This document shows, one piece after another, positions 1 through 6,914 of a DNA stretch of 15,465 nt. The stretch spans positions 1 through 15,465 of the forward strand of contig CAMBHX010000029.1 of the NCBI GenBank assembly GCA_945867285.1, read 5' to 3'. The DNA comes from Sulfuricurvum sp. IAE1 (GTDB lineage Bacteria; Campylobacterota; Campylobacteria; Campylobacterales; Sulfurimonadaceae). The first letter of the stretch is position 1; every line of letters starts with the position of its first letter. Below the pieces are notes generated by a model. It searched no databases. It was not told the origin of the DNA and worked only from the letters and a program-made list of their open reading frames with translations. Position numbers and translations under genes: made by a program.

Positions 1-1242
1 GAGCGGACCAGATCACCTCATCTTAGAGGTAAACCAGTTGTTGTTGTCAAGAGCAGCGACGGAGCTATTTTTTCAAAACGTGATACGAAGTGTGTCATGA
101 CACAACGAGTAGGAGGATTTAATTCACTCTTTCAGCATGAACGCACATGGAGCCACTATGATCCCAATGAATGGAAGAAAGCATTGATAGATGCCGAGGG
201 AAGAATTCATGGTGTGGTCATCGCCAAAAGCTATGAATGCAAGCCTTACGGTATAAAAACAGGGACAACCCTCTGTGATGCAGTTCGTATGTGCCCCTCG
301 CTGTTAGTAGTACAAGGGGATCACCTATTTTATCAGCTCCTCTCCAGCAGTCTGCATCAGTTTCTGCAGACAAAAATCCCAGTCTTAGAGCAATACAGTA
401 TTGATGAGTTTTGGGGAGATTTGAGAGGTTGGGTCGAGGATGAGGATATTTATGATTTCATTGCCTCACTCCAAGAAGAGATATTGGATAAATTCAATCT
501 GCCAATGTCCATAGGAGCATCAAGTGCCAAATGGATTGCGAAACTAGCGACCGATTTCAACAAGCCCTATGGCATCACTATTGTTCCAAAAGATCAGATA
601 ATCGACTTCGTTTCCCCTATGAGTATCGATGAGTTCCCCGGTATTGGCAAAGCTCTCTCCAAACGCTTGGGACACTATAAAATAAAAACATTGGGAGAAG
701 TGTTGGATTCGGCAACACTGCTTCAATCATGGGGGCGAGTAGGTGCAGACCTGATTAGACGCATCAGTGGTACTGACTGCGAAAAAGTCAATGCTCACCA
801 TGATCGTAAATCTATCGGTATCTCTCGAAATTTTACCGCAACACTAAACAGAGATGAGATTAAACGTCGAGCTATTATCCTTGCTCGTCATTTATCGCAT
901 ACCATTACAAAACTAAAAGTAAATCCAACCACCTATTCGTTTGCACTCAAATACAATGGCGGAGCGTCAATGAGCACCTCTACCACCATCGATAGAGCAT
1001 TCAGTGAAACACTCATGCGTCATATCGCCGTAAGCATGATAACTAAAATCGACACTCTTCCCCACTATGGTATCCACAGCATCTCTATGTCAGCGTCCAA
1101 TTTTATTTCTGCAACAAAATTTAAAACATTTTCGCTGTTTGACAAAGATGAAGATGAAAAATCTCGTGCTTTAAACGTTCAAGTAACAAAACTTCGAGAT
1201 AAATACGGGGTTGATATTGTTCGATGTGCAATAGAAAAGTAA
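1..1242 (+). CDS. Y-family translesion DNA polymerase (DinB/UmuC-like), 5' end outside the window
   Basis: The frame is open from base 1, so the ATG at 97 is internal and the true start lies to the left. The 413 visible residues begin with a Y-family N-terminal segment (PHLRGKPVVVV). The palm signature YSIDEF follows, with the catalytic acidic pair at fragment residues D135/E136, then a helix-hairpin-helix thumb (FPGIGKALSKRL) and a little-finger domain of about 150 residues. Near the C-terminus, TFSLFD resembles a beta-clamp-binding peptide. Such enzymes copy past damaged template bases and are usually SOS- or damage-linked; no LexA site can be judged because the promoter is missing. About 50 residues (fragment 19-70) sit between the VVVV strand and GVVIAKSYE, where DinB has only a short turn. 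The subfamily (Pol IV-like or UmuC-like) is unresolved, and no umuD is visible in the window. Family assignment is confident. Confidence 0.92.
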   Translation, partial: ERTRSPHLRGKPVVVVKSSDGAIFSKRDTKCVMTQRVGGFNSLFQHERTWSHYDPNEWKKALIDAEGRIHGVVIAKSYECKPYGIKTGTTLCDAVRMCPSLLVVQGDHLFYQLLSSSLHQFLQTKIPVLEQYSIDEFWGDLRGWVEDEDIYDFIASLQEEILDKFNLPMSIGASSAKWIAKLATDFNKPYGITIVPKDQIIDFVSPMSIDEFPGIGKALSKRLGHYKIKTLGEVLDSATLLQSWGRVGADLIRRISGTDCEKVNAHHDRKSIGISRNFTATLNRDEIKRRAIILARHLSHTITKLKVNPTTYSFALKYNGGASMSTSTTIDRAFSETLMRHIAVSMITKIDTLPHYGIHSISMSASNFISATKFKTFSLFDKDEDEKSRALNVQVTKLRDKYGVDIVRCAIEK

Positions 1243-1281
1243 TAGACGTAAGCTTTGATACTCATCTGCCATACTAGACAT

Positions 1282-1581
1282 TTACCCCTTGATATACCTT
1301 TTTGTCAATCTGCAAAAATCGACAAAATCACTCAGCATCAAATAGCGAAATTCGATATCTTTAAATTGTTCCATCATGACCGGTTCGCCTTGTATATAGT
1401 ATTTCACATCTTTTTGAAACTCTTTTGGGTACTCTAGTTTTTCTGCACCAATCGATGAAAAACACTCCAGGAAATCAGAAAAGAGCTGTATCACGATCTC
1501 CTCTTGTTCCGGTGACTTATGTGCCATAAAATCGGTAATATCTTCAAATCTCTCACATATATCTACCAAACACTGATTCAC
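1282..1581 (-). CDS. Hypothetical small acidic protein, 99 aa
   Basis: I do not recognise this protein. It starts at a GTG (1581-1579) preceded by a good Shine-Dalgarno (GGGAGAA, about 5 nt upstream), which supports it as a real gene. It is acidic, soluble and probably all-helical, with no signal peptide or membrane segment and no clear catalytic motif. It contains three cysteines (C4, C9, C40) without a metal-binding spacing. It converges on the polymerase gene with a 39-bp gap and no evident terminator, and diverges from the 108-aa gene at 1696. The plus-strand frame at 1255-1437 is a shadow of this gene. Confidence 0.6.
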   Translation of the reverse strand: MNQCLVDICERFEDITDFMAHKSPEQEEIVIQLFSDFLECFSSIGAEKLEYPKEFQKDVKYYIQGEPVMMEQFKDIEFRYLMLSDFVDFCRLTKRYIKG

Positions 1582-1695
1582 AAAATTCTCCCTGCAAGCG
1601 ACTATTTAAAACACTATACATAAAACATTCCACCAGAAACATACAATCTCGCATGATTTATGCATCTCATAAAATATCATTATTGGGGGTATACC

Positions 1696-2022
1696 ATGGT
1701 CTGCAAACTAAATCAAATAATCGATTTTGTTCGAGAATATAAACTGCTTGAGGATTTGGATGATGAAGCGATCACCGAGACGTTTCATACGTTTCCCCAT
1801 TGTTGCTCATGGGACAAAGGATTGGGCTTTGCCGAACTCGACGATGATCGTCTTGACCTCGCTGTAGATAAGATCATGGAAGTGCTCGATGATTCCTACG
1901 AGCATGAGTACACCGCACCTCAGATAAAAGCGATAGCCACCTCTTTTCTAGGAATATTTGATGCAGCCGGCGCACCCAAAAGCCCAGTGCCGTTTGTGAT
2001 TGTCATGTTGGCTAGGATTTAG
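1696..2022 (+). CDS. Hypothetical small acidic protein, 108 aa
   Basis: I do not recognise this protein. An in-frame ATG lies at 1660, but the ATG at 1696 follows a GGGGG Shine-Dalgarno-like run (1685-1689) with 6-nt spacing and gives a cleaner N-terminus (MVCKLNQIIDF), so 1696 is preferred. The product is acidic, rich in Asp, Glu and Leu, and predicted helical. It has a central FPHCCSWDKGLGF segment holding adjacent cysteines plus His and Trp. The last 15 residues turn hydrophobic (PVPFVIVMLARI) and end abruptly, so a small frameshift near the C-terminus cannot be excluded. It is divergent from the 99-aa gene across about 114 bp. Confidence 0.6.
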   Translation: MVCKLNQIIDFVREYKLLEDLDDEAITETFHTFPHCCSWDKGLGFAELDDDRLDLAVDKIMEVLDDSYEHEYTAPQIKAIATSFLGIFDAAGAPKSPVPFVIVMLARI

Positions 2023-2106
2023 GGGATTTGAAATAAATCAATGTGGGTAAGCAAGGTGTTTATATAGGATTTTTTAGATTAGTTTGGACTGATTTAAATA
2101 TGGAGG

Positions 2107-2190
2107 TGGTACCAGTGGGCGGACTCGAACCGCCACATATTGCTATACCGGATTTTGAATCCGGCGTGTCTACCATTTCACCACACTGGC
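2107..2190 (-). tRNA. tRNA-Leu (anticodon CAA)
   Basis: On the minus strand an 84-nt cloverleaf is readable. The 7-bp acceptor stem is GCCAGTG with CACTGGT (first pair G-U), with an encoded CCA end at 2109-2107. The anticodon stem CCGGA/TCCGG encloses the loop TTCAAAA, whose anticodon CAA (2157-2155) reads UUG. A T-arm GGCGG-TTCGAGT-CCGCC is present. The D-arm holds GGTAGAC, and the extended variable region is as expected for a class II leucine tRNA. It is followed by a small gene on the other strand and preceded by a divergent flgL promoter, so it is transcribed alone. Confidence 0.96.
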
Positions 2191-2216
2191 ATGTGTTTGC
2201 TTTAAGAAGATATGGA

Positions 2217-2222
2217 ATTATA
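2217..2222 (-). promoter_or_regulatory. -10 box for tRNA-Leu
   Basis: A perfect TATAAT on the minus strand lies 26 bp upstream of the tRNA 5' end, placing the start of transcription near 2210. There is no strong -35; a TTTAAG lies further upstream, as is often seen in Campylobacterota. It is assigned by position and consensus only. Confidence 0.6.
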
Positions 2223-2295
2223 GTGACTTTATTCTTAAATATTCGTAAACCCATCAAAAGTCAATTTTTACTCATTTTGGTCGATATATATTATA

Positions 2296-2311
2296 TGGAA
2301 CTTTTTTTGCT
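2296..2311 (+). promoter_or_regulatory. Sigma-54 promoter of flgL
   Basis: TGGAAC, five bases, then TTGCT matches the -24/-12 consensus TGGCAC-N5-TTGCT with one mismatch. The invariant GG (2297-2298) and GC (2309-2310) are exactly 10 nt apart. The predicted start of transcription is near 2322, about 22 nt before the flgL ATG. Hook and hook-associated genes of Campylobacterota are typically RpoN/FlgR-dependent, so the context fits. Confidence 0.85.
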
Positions 2312-2344
2312 TAGTTAAGTATTAGAATTACAAAGGATTTTACG

Positions 2345-4465
2345 ATGAGAGTTACTTCCACATCTTATTACAATAATATTTATGGCGAAAACAATAAACT
2401 CAATCAACAACTTTTTGATGTCAATAAACAAATTGCATCAGGTCAAAAAATCCAATATGCACATGAAGATCCAGGGGTATTTATTGATACGCTTCGTCTT
2501 GATGATGAAATTACGACGCTCACACAAACAAAGAATAGCACTGATAATGCATTTAAACTAAGCTCCCAAACTGATACAACGATTGGAGACATGGTAAAAA
2601 CATTAGAATCGATGAAAGTAAAGCTCATCAATGCAAGTACAGATAGTCAATCCGATGCTAGTTTACAAGCTATAGCTAAAGAGATGCATGGTTTAAAAAA
2701 TCATCTATTAGCATTAGCAAACACTTCAGTTGGGGGGCAATTTTTATTTTCAGGAACAGCAACAACCCAAAAACCTATTGATGAGAATGGTATTTATCAA
2801 GGCAATAACAAGAATCTAGAGGCATTCTTAGGGTCAGGACTCAAGCAAAAATATAATATTTCAGGTAGTCAACTCTTTTTAGGAAATGAGAATAGTATCA
2901 ACCGTAAGATTACTACAAATCTTCCTTTAGTAAATCAACAAGAACTCTATCCAGATGTTATGAAAGGCTCACCCATTACCCGAAGTGATGCTAAAAACAC
3001 ACCTATTACTGCAGACAATACCATTCGAGAACTTATGGGGGATACTGATAGTGATACCACCAATGATTCGATGCGTAAAAGTTATTTTTATATTCAAGGA
3101 ACGCGTACTAGCGGTGAGACATTTAAGCAAAAGATTACAATAAATATGGATGCCAAAGTTGATGATCTCTTGCGTGAAGTGAGTGATTCTTTTGGAAGCA
3201 ATCAAGTTGATGTTAGCATCAACCCAGCAGGTCAAATCGAGATAGCCGATAAAGCAAACGGATCCAGCAAGCTTGATTTTCATATCGTAGGAGCTGTTGA
3301 TTTCGGAACAGATGGGATTGACAGCGCTGATACCAGTAATCTTTCTACCCTTCAAAATGGAACTAATGATTTTACAAAAGTTCTTGATGGAAGCAAGATG
3401 GTCTATATCAAAGAGTTTATAAACAGTAATTTCACACCAAATAATCCAGCACATACTATTCAAGGTCTAGTGTATGACGAACTTAATTTTTCCAAGGATG
3501 GTGCAAAGTTAACGTCAAACGTCTCTCAAATCATTAATCAAACCAATGGCTATGCAACCGAATCCACTAAACTCGAAGAAGTCTCAGGGATTGACAATGT
3601 TTTAGGTAGGGTAATGGCACTCAAAGGTAAAGATGTCAATGGTAATACTTTTGATATCAGTATATTATTGGGGACTCCCTCCACATTTACTGACAATACT
3701 ACAGGTAATGCATATAATATTTATGGTGTCGCTTTTAATGACTTGGATACCGACAATATAAAAGAAGCAAGTGAAGGGATCCCATCCAACGCCAATGAGA
3801 TCACCTATAAGCAGCTTATGGATGTGGTTAACATGGCGGTAACAGGCAACCTTCCAACTGTCGCCAATCCAACTAACGACCCTATTGATTATGATACAGC
3901 GATTGCCAACGCCAACGATCATGGCAAAGTCTCCCTAAGTCATGATGGGAAACTGCAGTTTGAAGACCTGCACCATGCAACGACCCAAGCGGAACTTTCA
4001 CTGTACGATACCACCTCAAGTTCATTTTTTCCACCCGTTATCTCTGGAAATTCTTTGTCATTTAACTCCAATAATGCACTCACTATTCGAGATCCAAAAA
4101 AGAATTTTTTTGCTCAAATTGATGAGATAATACGATCCGTTGAAGAGGGTAAGTCACGTGCAGATGGTACCAGCAACCAAGATCCTCGCAATATTGGCAT
4201 GCAAAACTCTATACAAATGATTGATGATCTCACCAGTCACGTTAGTCGTTTACAAGCTGAATCTGGATCTTATTCACAGGTGCTGCAGTCCTCTTCTGAC
4301 CGTAGCTCATTACTCATTGTCAATAGTAAAATACTACGTTCTGAAATAATTGATACCGATATTGCCGAAGCAACTCTACAGATGCAACAACTCAGTCTTA
4401 ATTACCAAGCGATGCTTTCAAGTATTTCAAAAGTCTCCAAGCTCTCATTGGTTAATTATCTCTAG
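2345..4465 (+). CDS. flgL: Flagellar hook-filament junction protein FlgL (HAP3), 706 aa
   Basis: FlgL joins the flagellar hook to the filament outside the cell, after export by the flagellar type III apparatus. The N-terminus (MRVTSTSYYNNIYGENNKLN, then QIASGQKIQYAHEDPGVF) and the C-terminal heptad-like helix (SKILRSEIIDTDIAEATLQM) are the flagellin-type D0/D1 ends that pack as a coiled coil. There is no signal peptide, as expected. The gene starts at ATG 2345 after AAGGA (2332-2336). At 706 residues it is more than twice the E. coli length (about 317). The extra central block includes two stretches resembling flagellin/hook 'IN' modules, at about 245-320 (DDLLREV...INPAGQIEIAD) and 486-555 (YKQLMDVV...SHDGKLQFED). 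Expression is probably from the sigma-54 promoter just upstream, as a single gene. FlgL is preferred over flagellin because of the N-terminal MRVT start and the promoter class. Confidence 0.9.
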   Translation: MRVTSTSYYNNIYGENNKLNQQLFDVNKQIASGQKIQYAHEDPGVFIDTLRLDDEITTLTQTKNSTDNAFKLSSQTDTTIGDMVKTLESMKVKLINASTDSQSDASLQAIAKEMHGLKNHLLALANTSVGGQFLFSGTATTQKPIDENGIYQGNNKNLEAFLGSGLKQKYNISGSQLFLGNENSINRKITTNLPLVNQQELYPDVMKGSPITRSDAKNTPITADNTIRELMGDTDSDTTNDSMRKSYFYIQGTRTSGETFKQKITINMDAKVDDLLREVSDSFGSNQVDVSINPAGQIEIADKANGSSKLDFHIVGAVDFGTDGIDSADTSNLSTLQNGTNDFTKVLDGSKMVYIKEFINSNFTPNNPAHTIQGLVYDELNFSKDGAKLTSNVSQIINQTNGYATESTKLEEVSGIDNVLGRVMALKGKDVNGNTFDISILLGTPSTFTDNTTGNAYNIYGVAFNDLDTDNIKEASEGIPSNANEITYKQLMDVVNMAVTGNLPTVANPTNDPIDYDTAIANANDHGKVSLSHDGKLQFEDLHHATTQAELSLYDTTSSSFFPPVISGNSLSFNSNNALTIRDPKKNFFAQIDEIIRSVEEGKSRADGTSNQDPRNIGMQNSIQMIDDLTSHVSRLQAESGSYSQVLQSSSDRSSLLIVNSKILRSEIIDTDIAEATLQMQQLSLNYQAMLSSISKVSKLSLVNYL

Positions 4466-4491
4466 CGATATATGACAAATTGCAATAAAAG

Positions 4492-4519
4492 TTGGAAGTA
4501 TCCCCTTTTTTGCTATAAT
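4492..4519 (+). promoter_or_regulatory. Sigma-70 promoter of ftsK
   Basis: TTGGAA (4492-4497), a 16-bp spacer and a perfect extended -10 (TGC-TATAAT, 4511-4519) preceded by a T-run. The predicted start of transcription is near 4526, giving a leader of about 26 nt to the proposed ATT start. Confidence 0.75.
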
Positions 4520-4540
4520 CCTTCTACTTTTACTTAACTC

Positions 4541-4554
4541 AAGGATTTCCTATT
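4541..4554 (+). promoter_or_regulatory. Ribosome binding site and proposed ATT start codon of ftsK
   Basis: AAGGA (4541-4545) sits exactly 6 nt before an ATT (4552-4554) that is in frame with FtsK. Between the in-frame stop TAA at 4516 and the TTG at 4663 there is no in-frame ATG, GTG, TTG or CTG. The TTG at 4663 has no Shine-Dalgarno and would delete the first membrane helix. Confidence 0.6.
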
Positions 4555-6792
4555 TTACGCGATATATTTTTTATTGGAACATTTGGTATATTATTCTACT
4601 TAGGACTTGCCACTATCATTGGTAATCCAACCATCATTGGTGCATTTGGTGGTGCATTTGCATTGGGAAATATTTGGCTTTTTGGCTACGTTTCTTATAT
4701 GTACCTACTGCTTTTAATTATTCCCTTTCTTTATTTTTACAAAAACTATGGGAATATCAAACAATACTTGGAAATGGGAGGGATTTTTTCCCTATTATTA
4801 TTTACATTACTCTATTTTCAAGCTCTCATTGTAGAGGGAGAATATCGAGGAATTATTCTCGGAGTTACGGTTGATTTTTTAACTGTTTATATTGGCAACT
4901 TTGGGGCATGGATTATATGGATTATGCTAGCTGCTACATGCTCAATAATTATTTTTGAACAAACTATTGGAGAACTCCTCGTCCCCTTTAAAGAATTTAT
5001 GGAGAAGCCTCTCTCTAAAAAGAATTTTATTCAAGAGAAGGATAATGAAGTAAACGCTCAATATATCCCTAGTGTAAAATATGATACCCATGATGATAAT
5101 GTACCTTTATTTGAGCTCGTACCTATAATACTAGAGAAAAGTACTGAAGCACCAATCGAGGCAAAAGACATTCTATTTGAAGAAATAGTAGACGAAACAC
5201 CCCAAAGTATCAACTCTTTACCTGTTAATGAAGAGAAAATTGAACAAGAACCAAAGCCATCCACTATTCTTGGAATGGCCAAAAAAGTCAAAGAATCTAA
5301 ACAAAATGCCGTCATCGTAGAAGAACTCGAAGAAAACAAGATTCTTTTAGAACAAATCGATCGTGGTGTAAGTGAAAAGCCAAAAAACTTCAAACTCCCA
5401 CCCACTGATTTTTTACAGTATCCACCAAAAAAACAAAATGTTGTTGATGAAAACGAATTGGACGATAAAATTCGTGATTTAATTGAAAAATTAGCCCACT
5501 TCAACATTGATGGTGACGTAGTTCGAACCTATGCAGGCCCCGTTGTCTCAACTTTTGAATTTAAACCCGCTGCCAATATCAAAGTCTCTAAAATCTTAGG
5601 TTTGCAAGATGATTTGGCTATGGCTCTTCGAGCTCAAACTATCCGAATTCAAGCCCCTATTCCGGGCAAAGATGTAGTAGGCATCGAAATTCCTAACAAA
5701 ACTGTTGAAACTATTTATTTACGTGATATTTTTGAGAGTAAACTATTTCAGGAAGCCTCCTCACCGCTTACGCTGGTATTAGGTAAAGACATCGTTGGAA
5801 AACCATTTATTACTGATCTCAAAAAACTGCCTCATTTACTAATTGCAGGAACCACAGGGAGTGGTAAAAGTGTTGGGATCAATGCAATGATCCTAAGTTT
5901 GTTGTACAAAAACTCACCCGATCAATTACGTCTTCTTATGATTGATCCAAAAATGTTAGAATTCTCCGTATACAATGACATTCCTCACCTACTCACGCCC
6001 GTTATCACAAAACCAAAAGAGGCGATTTCAGCCCTCAATAATATGGTCTATGAAATGGAACGTCGTTATCAAATGATGAGTGAAACTCGTACCAAAAATA
6101 TCGAAAACTACAATGAGAAAATGCGCGAAGAAAAAGGGATTCAACTGCCATATATTGTAGTCATTATCGATGAATTAGCCGATCTTATGATGACTAGCGG
6201 CAAAGATGTCGAATATTCCATCGCCCGATTAGCTCAAATGGCCAGAGCTAGTGGAATACACCTCATTGTAGCGACTCAACGCCCTAGCGTCGATGTTGTC
6301 ACAGGACTCATCAAAGCCAATCTCCCTAGCCGAATCAGCTACAAAGTAGGACAAAAAATCGACAGTAAAATCATCCTCGATGGAATGGGAGCAGAATCAT
6401 TACTGGGTCGTGGTGATATGCTCTTCACACCTCCTGGAATGAGCGGTTTAGTACGTCTACACGCTCCATGGAGCAGTGAAGCTGAAATCGAAAAAATTGT
6501 TGACTTTATAAAGGCTCAACGTGCTCCTGACTATGACCGTAAATTTTTACGAGATAAAGAGGAAATCATACGTGATGGTGGTGTTTCAACTATGACCGAC
6601 AAACCACTCGATGAGCTTTACGAAGAGGCTAAAAATATCATTCTAACGGAACAAAAAACCTCCATCAGCTATTTACAACGACGACTTCAAATCGGGTACA
6701 ATCGCTCGGCAACACTCATAGAACAACTTGAACAAAATGGAATACTTTCATCTCCTAATTCTAAAGGAAACAGAGAGATTATCCTCGAATAA
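4552..6792 (+). CDS. ftsK: DNA translocase FtsK, probably starting at ATT (746 aa)
   Basis: FtsK anchors at the division septum and pumps chromosome DNA for dimer resolution and segregation. Numbering from the ATT, four membrane helices lie at about 5-24, 45-66, 76-92 and 113-137. A short acidic linker (about 150-370) precedes the motor, which carries Walker A GTTGSGKS (433-440) and Walker B VVIIDELADLM (D540/E541). The C-terminal winged-helix gamma domain (about 680-746, SISYLQRRLQIGYNRSATLI) reads the polarity sequences on DNA. The conventional first start (TTG 4663) would give 709 aa and lose helix 1; the upstream residues continue a typical FtsK N-terminus (DIFFIGTFGILFYLGLATII), so translation must begin upstream. 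Its own promoter lies at 4492-4519. The start codon is an inference; the family is certain. Confidence 0.93.
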   Translation: MLRDIFFIGTFGILFYLGLATIIGNPTIIGAFGGAFALGNIWLFGYVSYMYLLLLIIPFLYFYKNYGNIKQYLEMGGIFSLLLFTLLYFQALIVEGEYRGIILGVTVDFLTVYIGNFGAWIIWIMLAATCSIIIFEQTIGELLVPFKEFMEKPLSKKNFIQEKDNEVNAQYIPSVKYDTHDDNVPLFELVPIILEKSTEAPIEAKDILFEEIVDETPQSINSLPVNEEKIEQEPKPSTILGMAKKVKESKQNAVIVEELEENKILLEQIDRGVSEKPKNFKLPPTDFLQYPPKKQNVVDENELDDKIRDLIEKLAHFNIDGDVVRTYAGPVVSTFEFKPAANIKVSKILGLQDDLAMALRAQTIRIQAPIPGKDVVGIEIPNKTVETIYLRDIFESKLFQEASSPLTLVLGKDIVGKPFITDLKKLPHLLIAGTTGSGKSVGINAMILSLLYKNSPDQLRLLMIDPKMLEFSVYNDIPHLLTPVITKPKEAISALNNMVYEMERRYQMMSETRTKNIENYNEKMREEKGIQLPYIVVIIDELADLMMTSGKDVEYSIARLAQMARASGIHLIVATQRPSVDVVTGLIKANLPSRISYKVGQKIDSKIILDGMGAESLLGRGDMLFTPPGMSGLVRLHAPWSSEAEIEKIVDFIKAQRAPDYDRKFLRDKEEIIRDGGVSTMTDKPLDELYEEAKNIILTEQKTSISYLQRRLQIGYNRSATLIEQLEQNGILSSPNSKGNREIILE

Positions 6793-6877
6793 TTTCTTGT
6801 GTTTCAAAACTACTCAAACTCTAAAAAACTATCGTTTCATTTCGTAACAGTATCAAAAAGACAATAGCAACTTACGC

Positions 6878-6883
6878 TATAAT
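6878..6883 (+). promoter_or_regulatory. -10 box of acnB
   Basis: A perfect TATAAT (context CGCTATAAT) lies 31 bp before the acnB ATG, giving a leader of about 25 nt. There is no strong -35. It lies in the 122-bp ftsK-acnB gap, which has no visible terminator hairpin. Confidence 0.65.
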
Positions 6884-6914
6884 TTCAACACTAAAAATTA
6901 TTACAGGAGTCACC

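Noticed and set aside
2073..2095. Possible stem-loop AGATTAGT-TTGG-ACTGATTT after the 108-aa gene
   Set aside because: The stem needs two G-U pairs and has no following T-run; it is too weak to call a terminator.
2043..2318. 91-aa plus-strand frame running across the tRNA
   Set aside because: It reads through the complement of a well-formed tRNA-Leu and the flgL promoter, so it cannot be a gene.
2969..3463. 164-aa minus-strand open frame opposite flgL
   Set aside because: It lies wholly inside flgL, has an unnatural Ile/Cys-rich composition and has no ribosome binding site; it is a shadow frame.
4472..4537. 21-codon ATG frame upstream of ftsK that might be a leader peptide or a frameshifted ftsK start
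   Set aside because: It lies across the ftsK promoter and largely upstream of the predicted transcription start, and its residues (NCNKSWKYPLFCYNP) do not resemble an FtsK N-terminus.
5058..5507. 149-aa minus-strand open frame opposite the FtsK linker
   Set aside because: Its Ser/Phe-rich composition is what complementing a Lys/Glu-rich linker produces; no start signal is seen.
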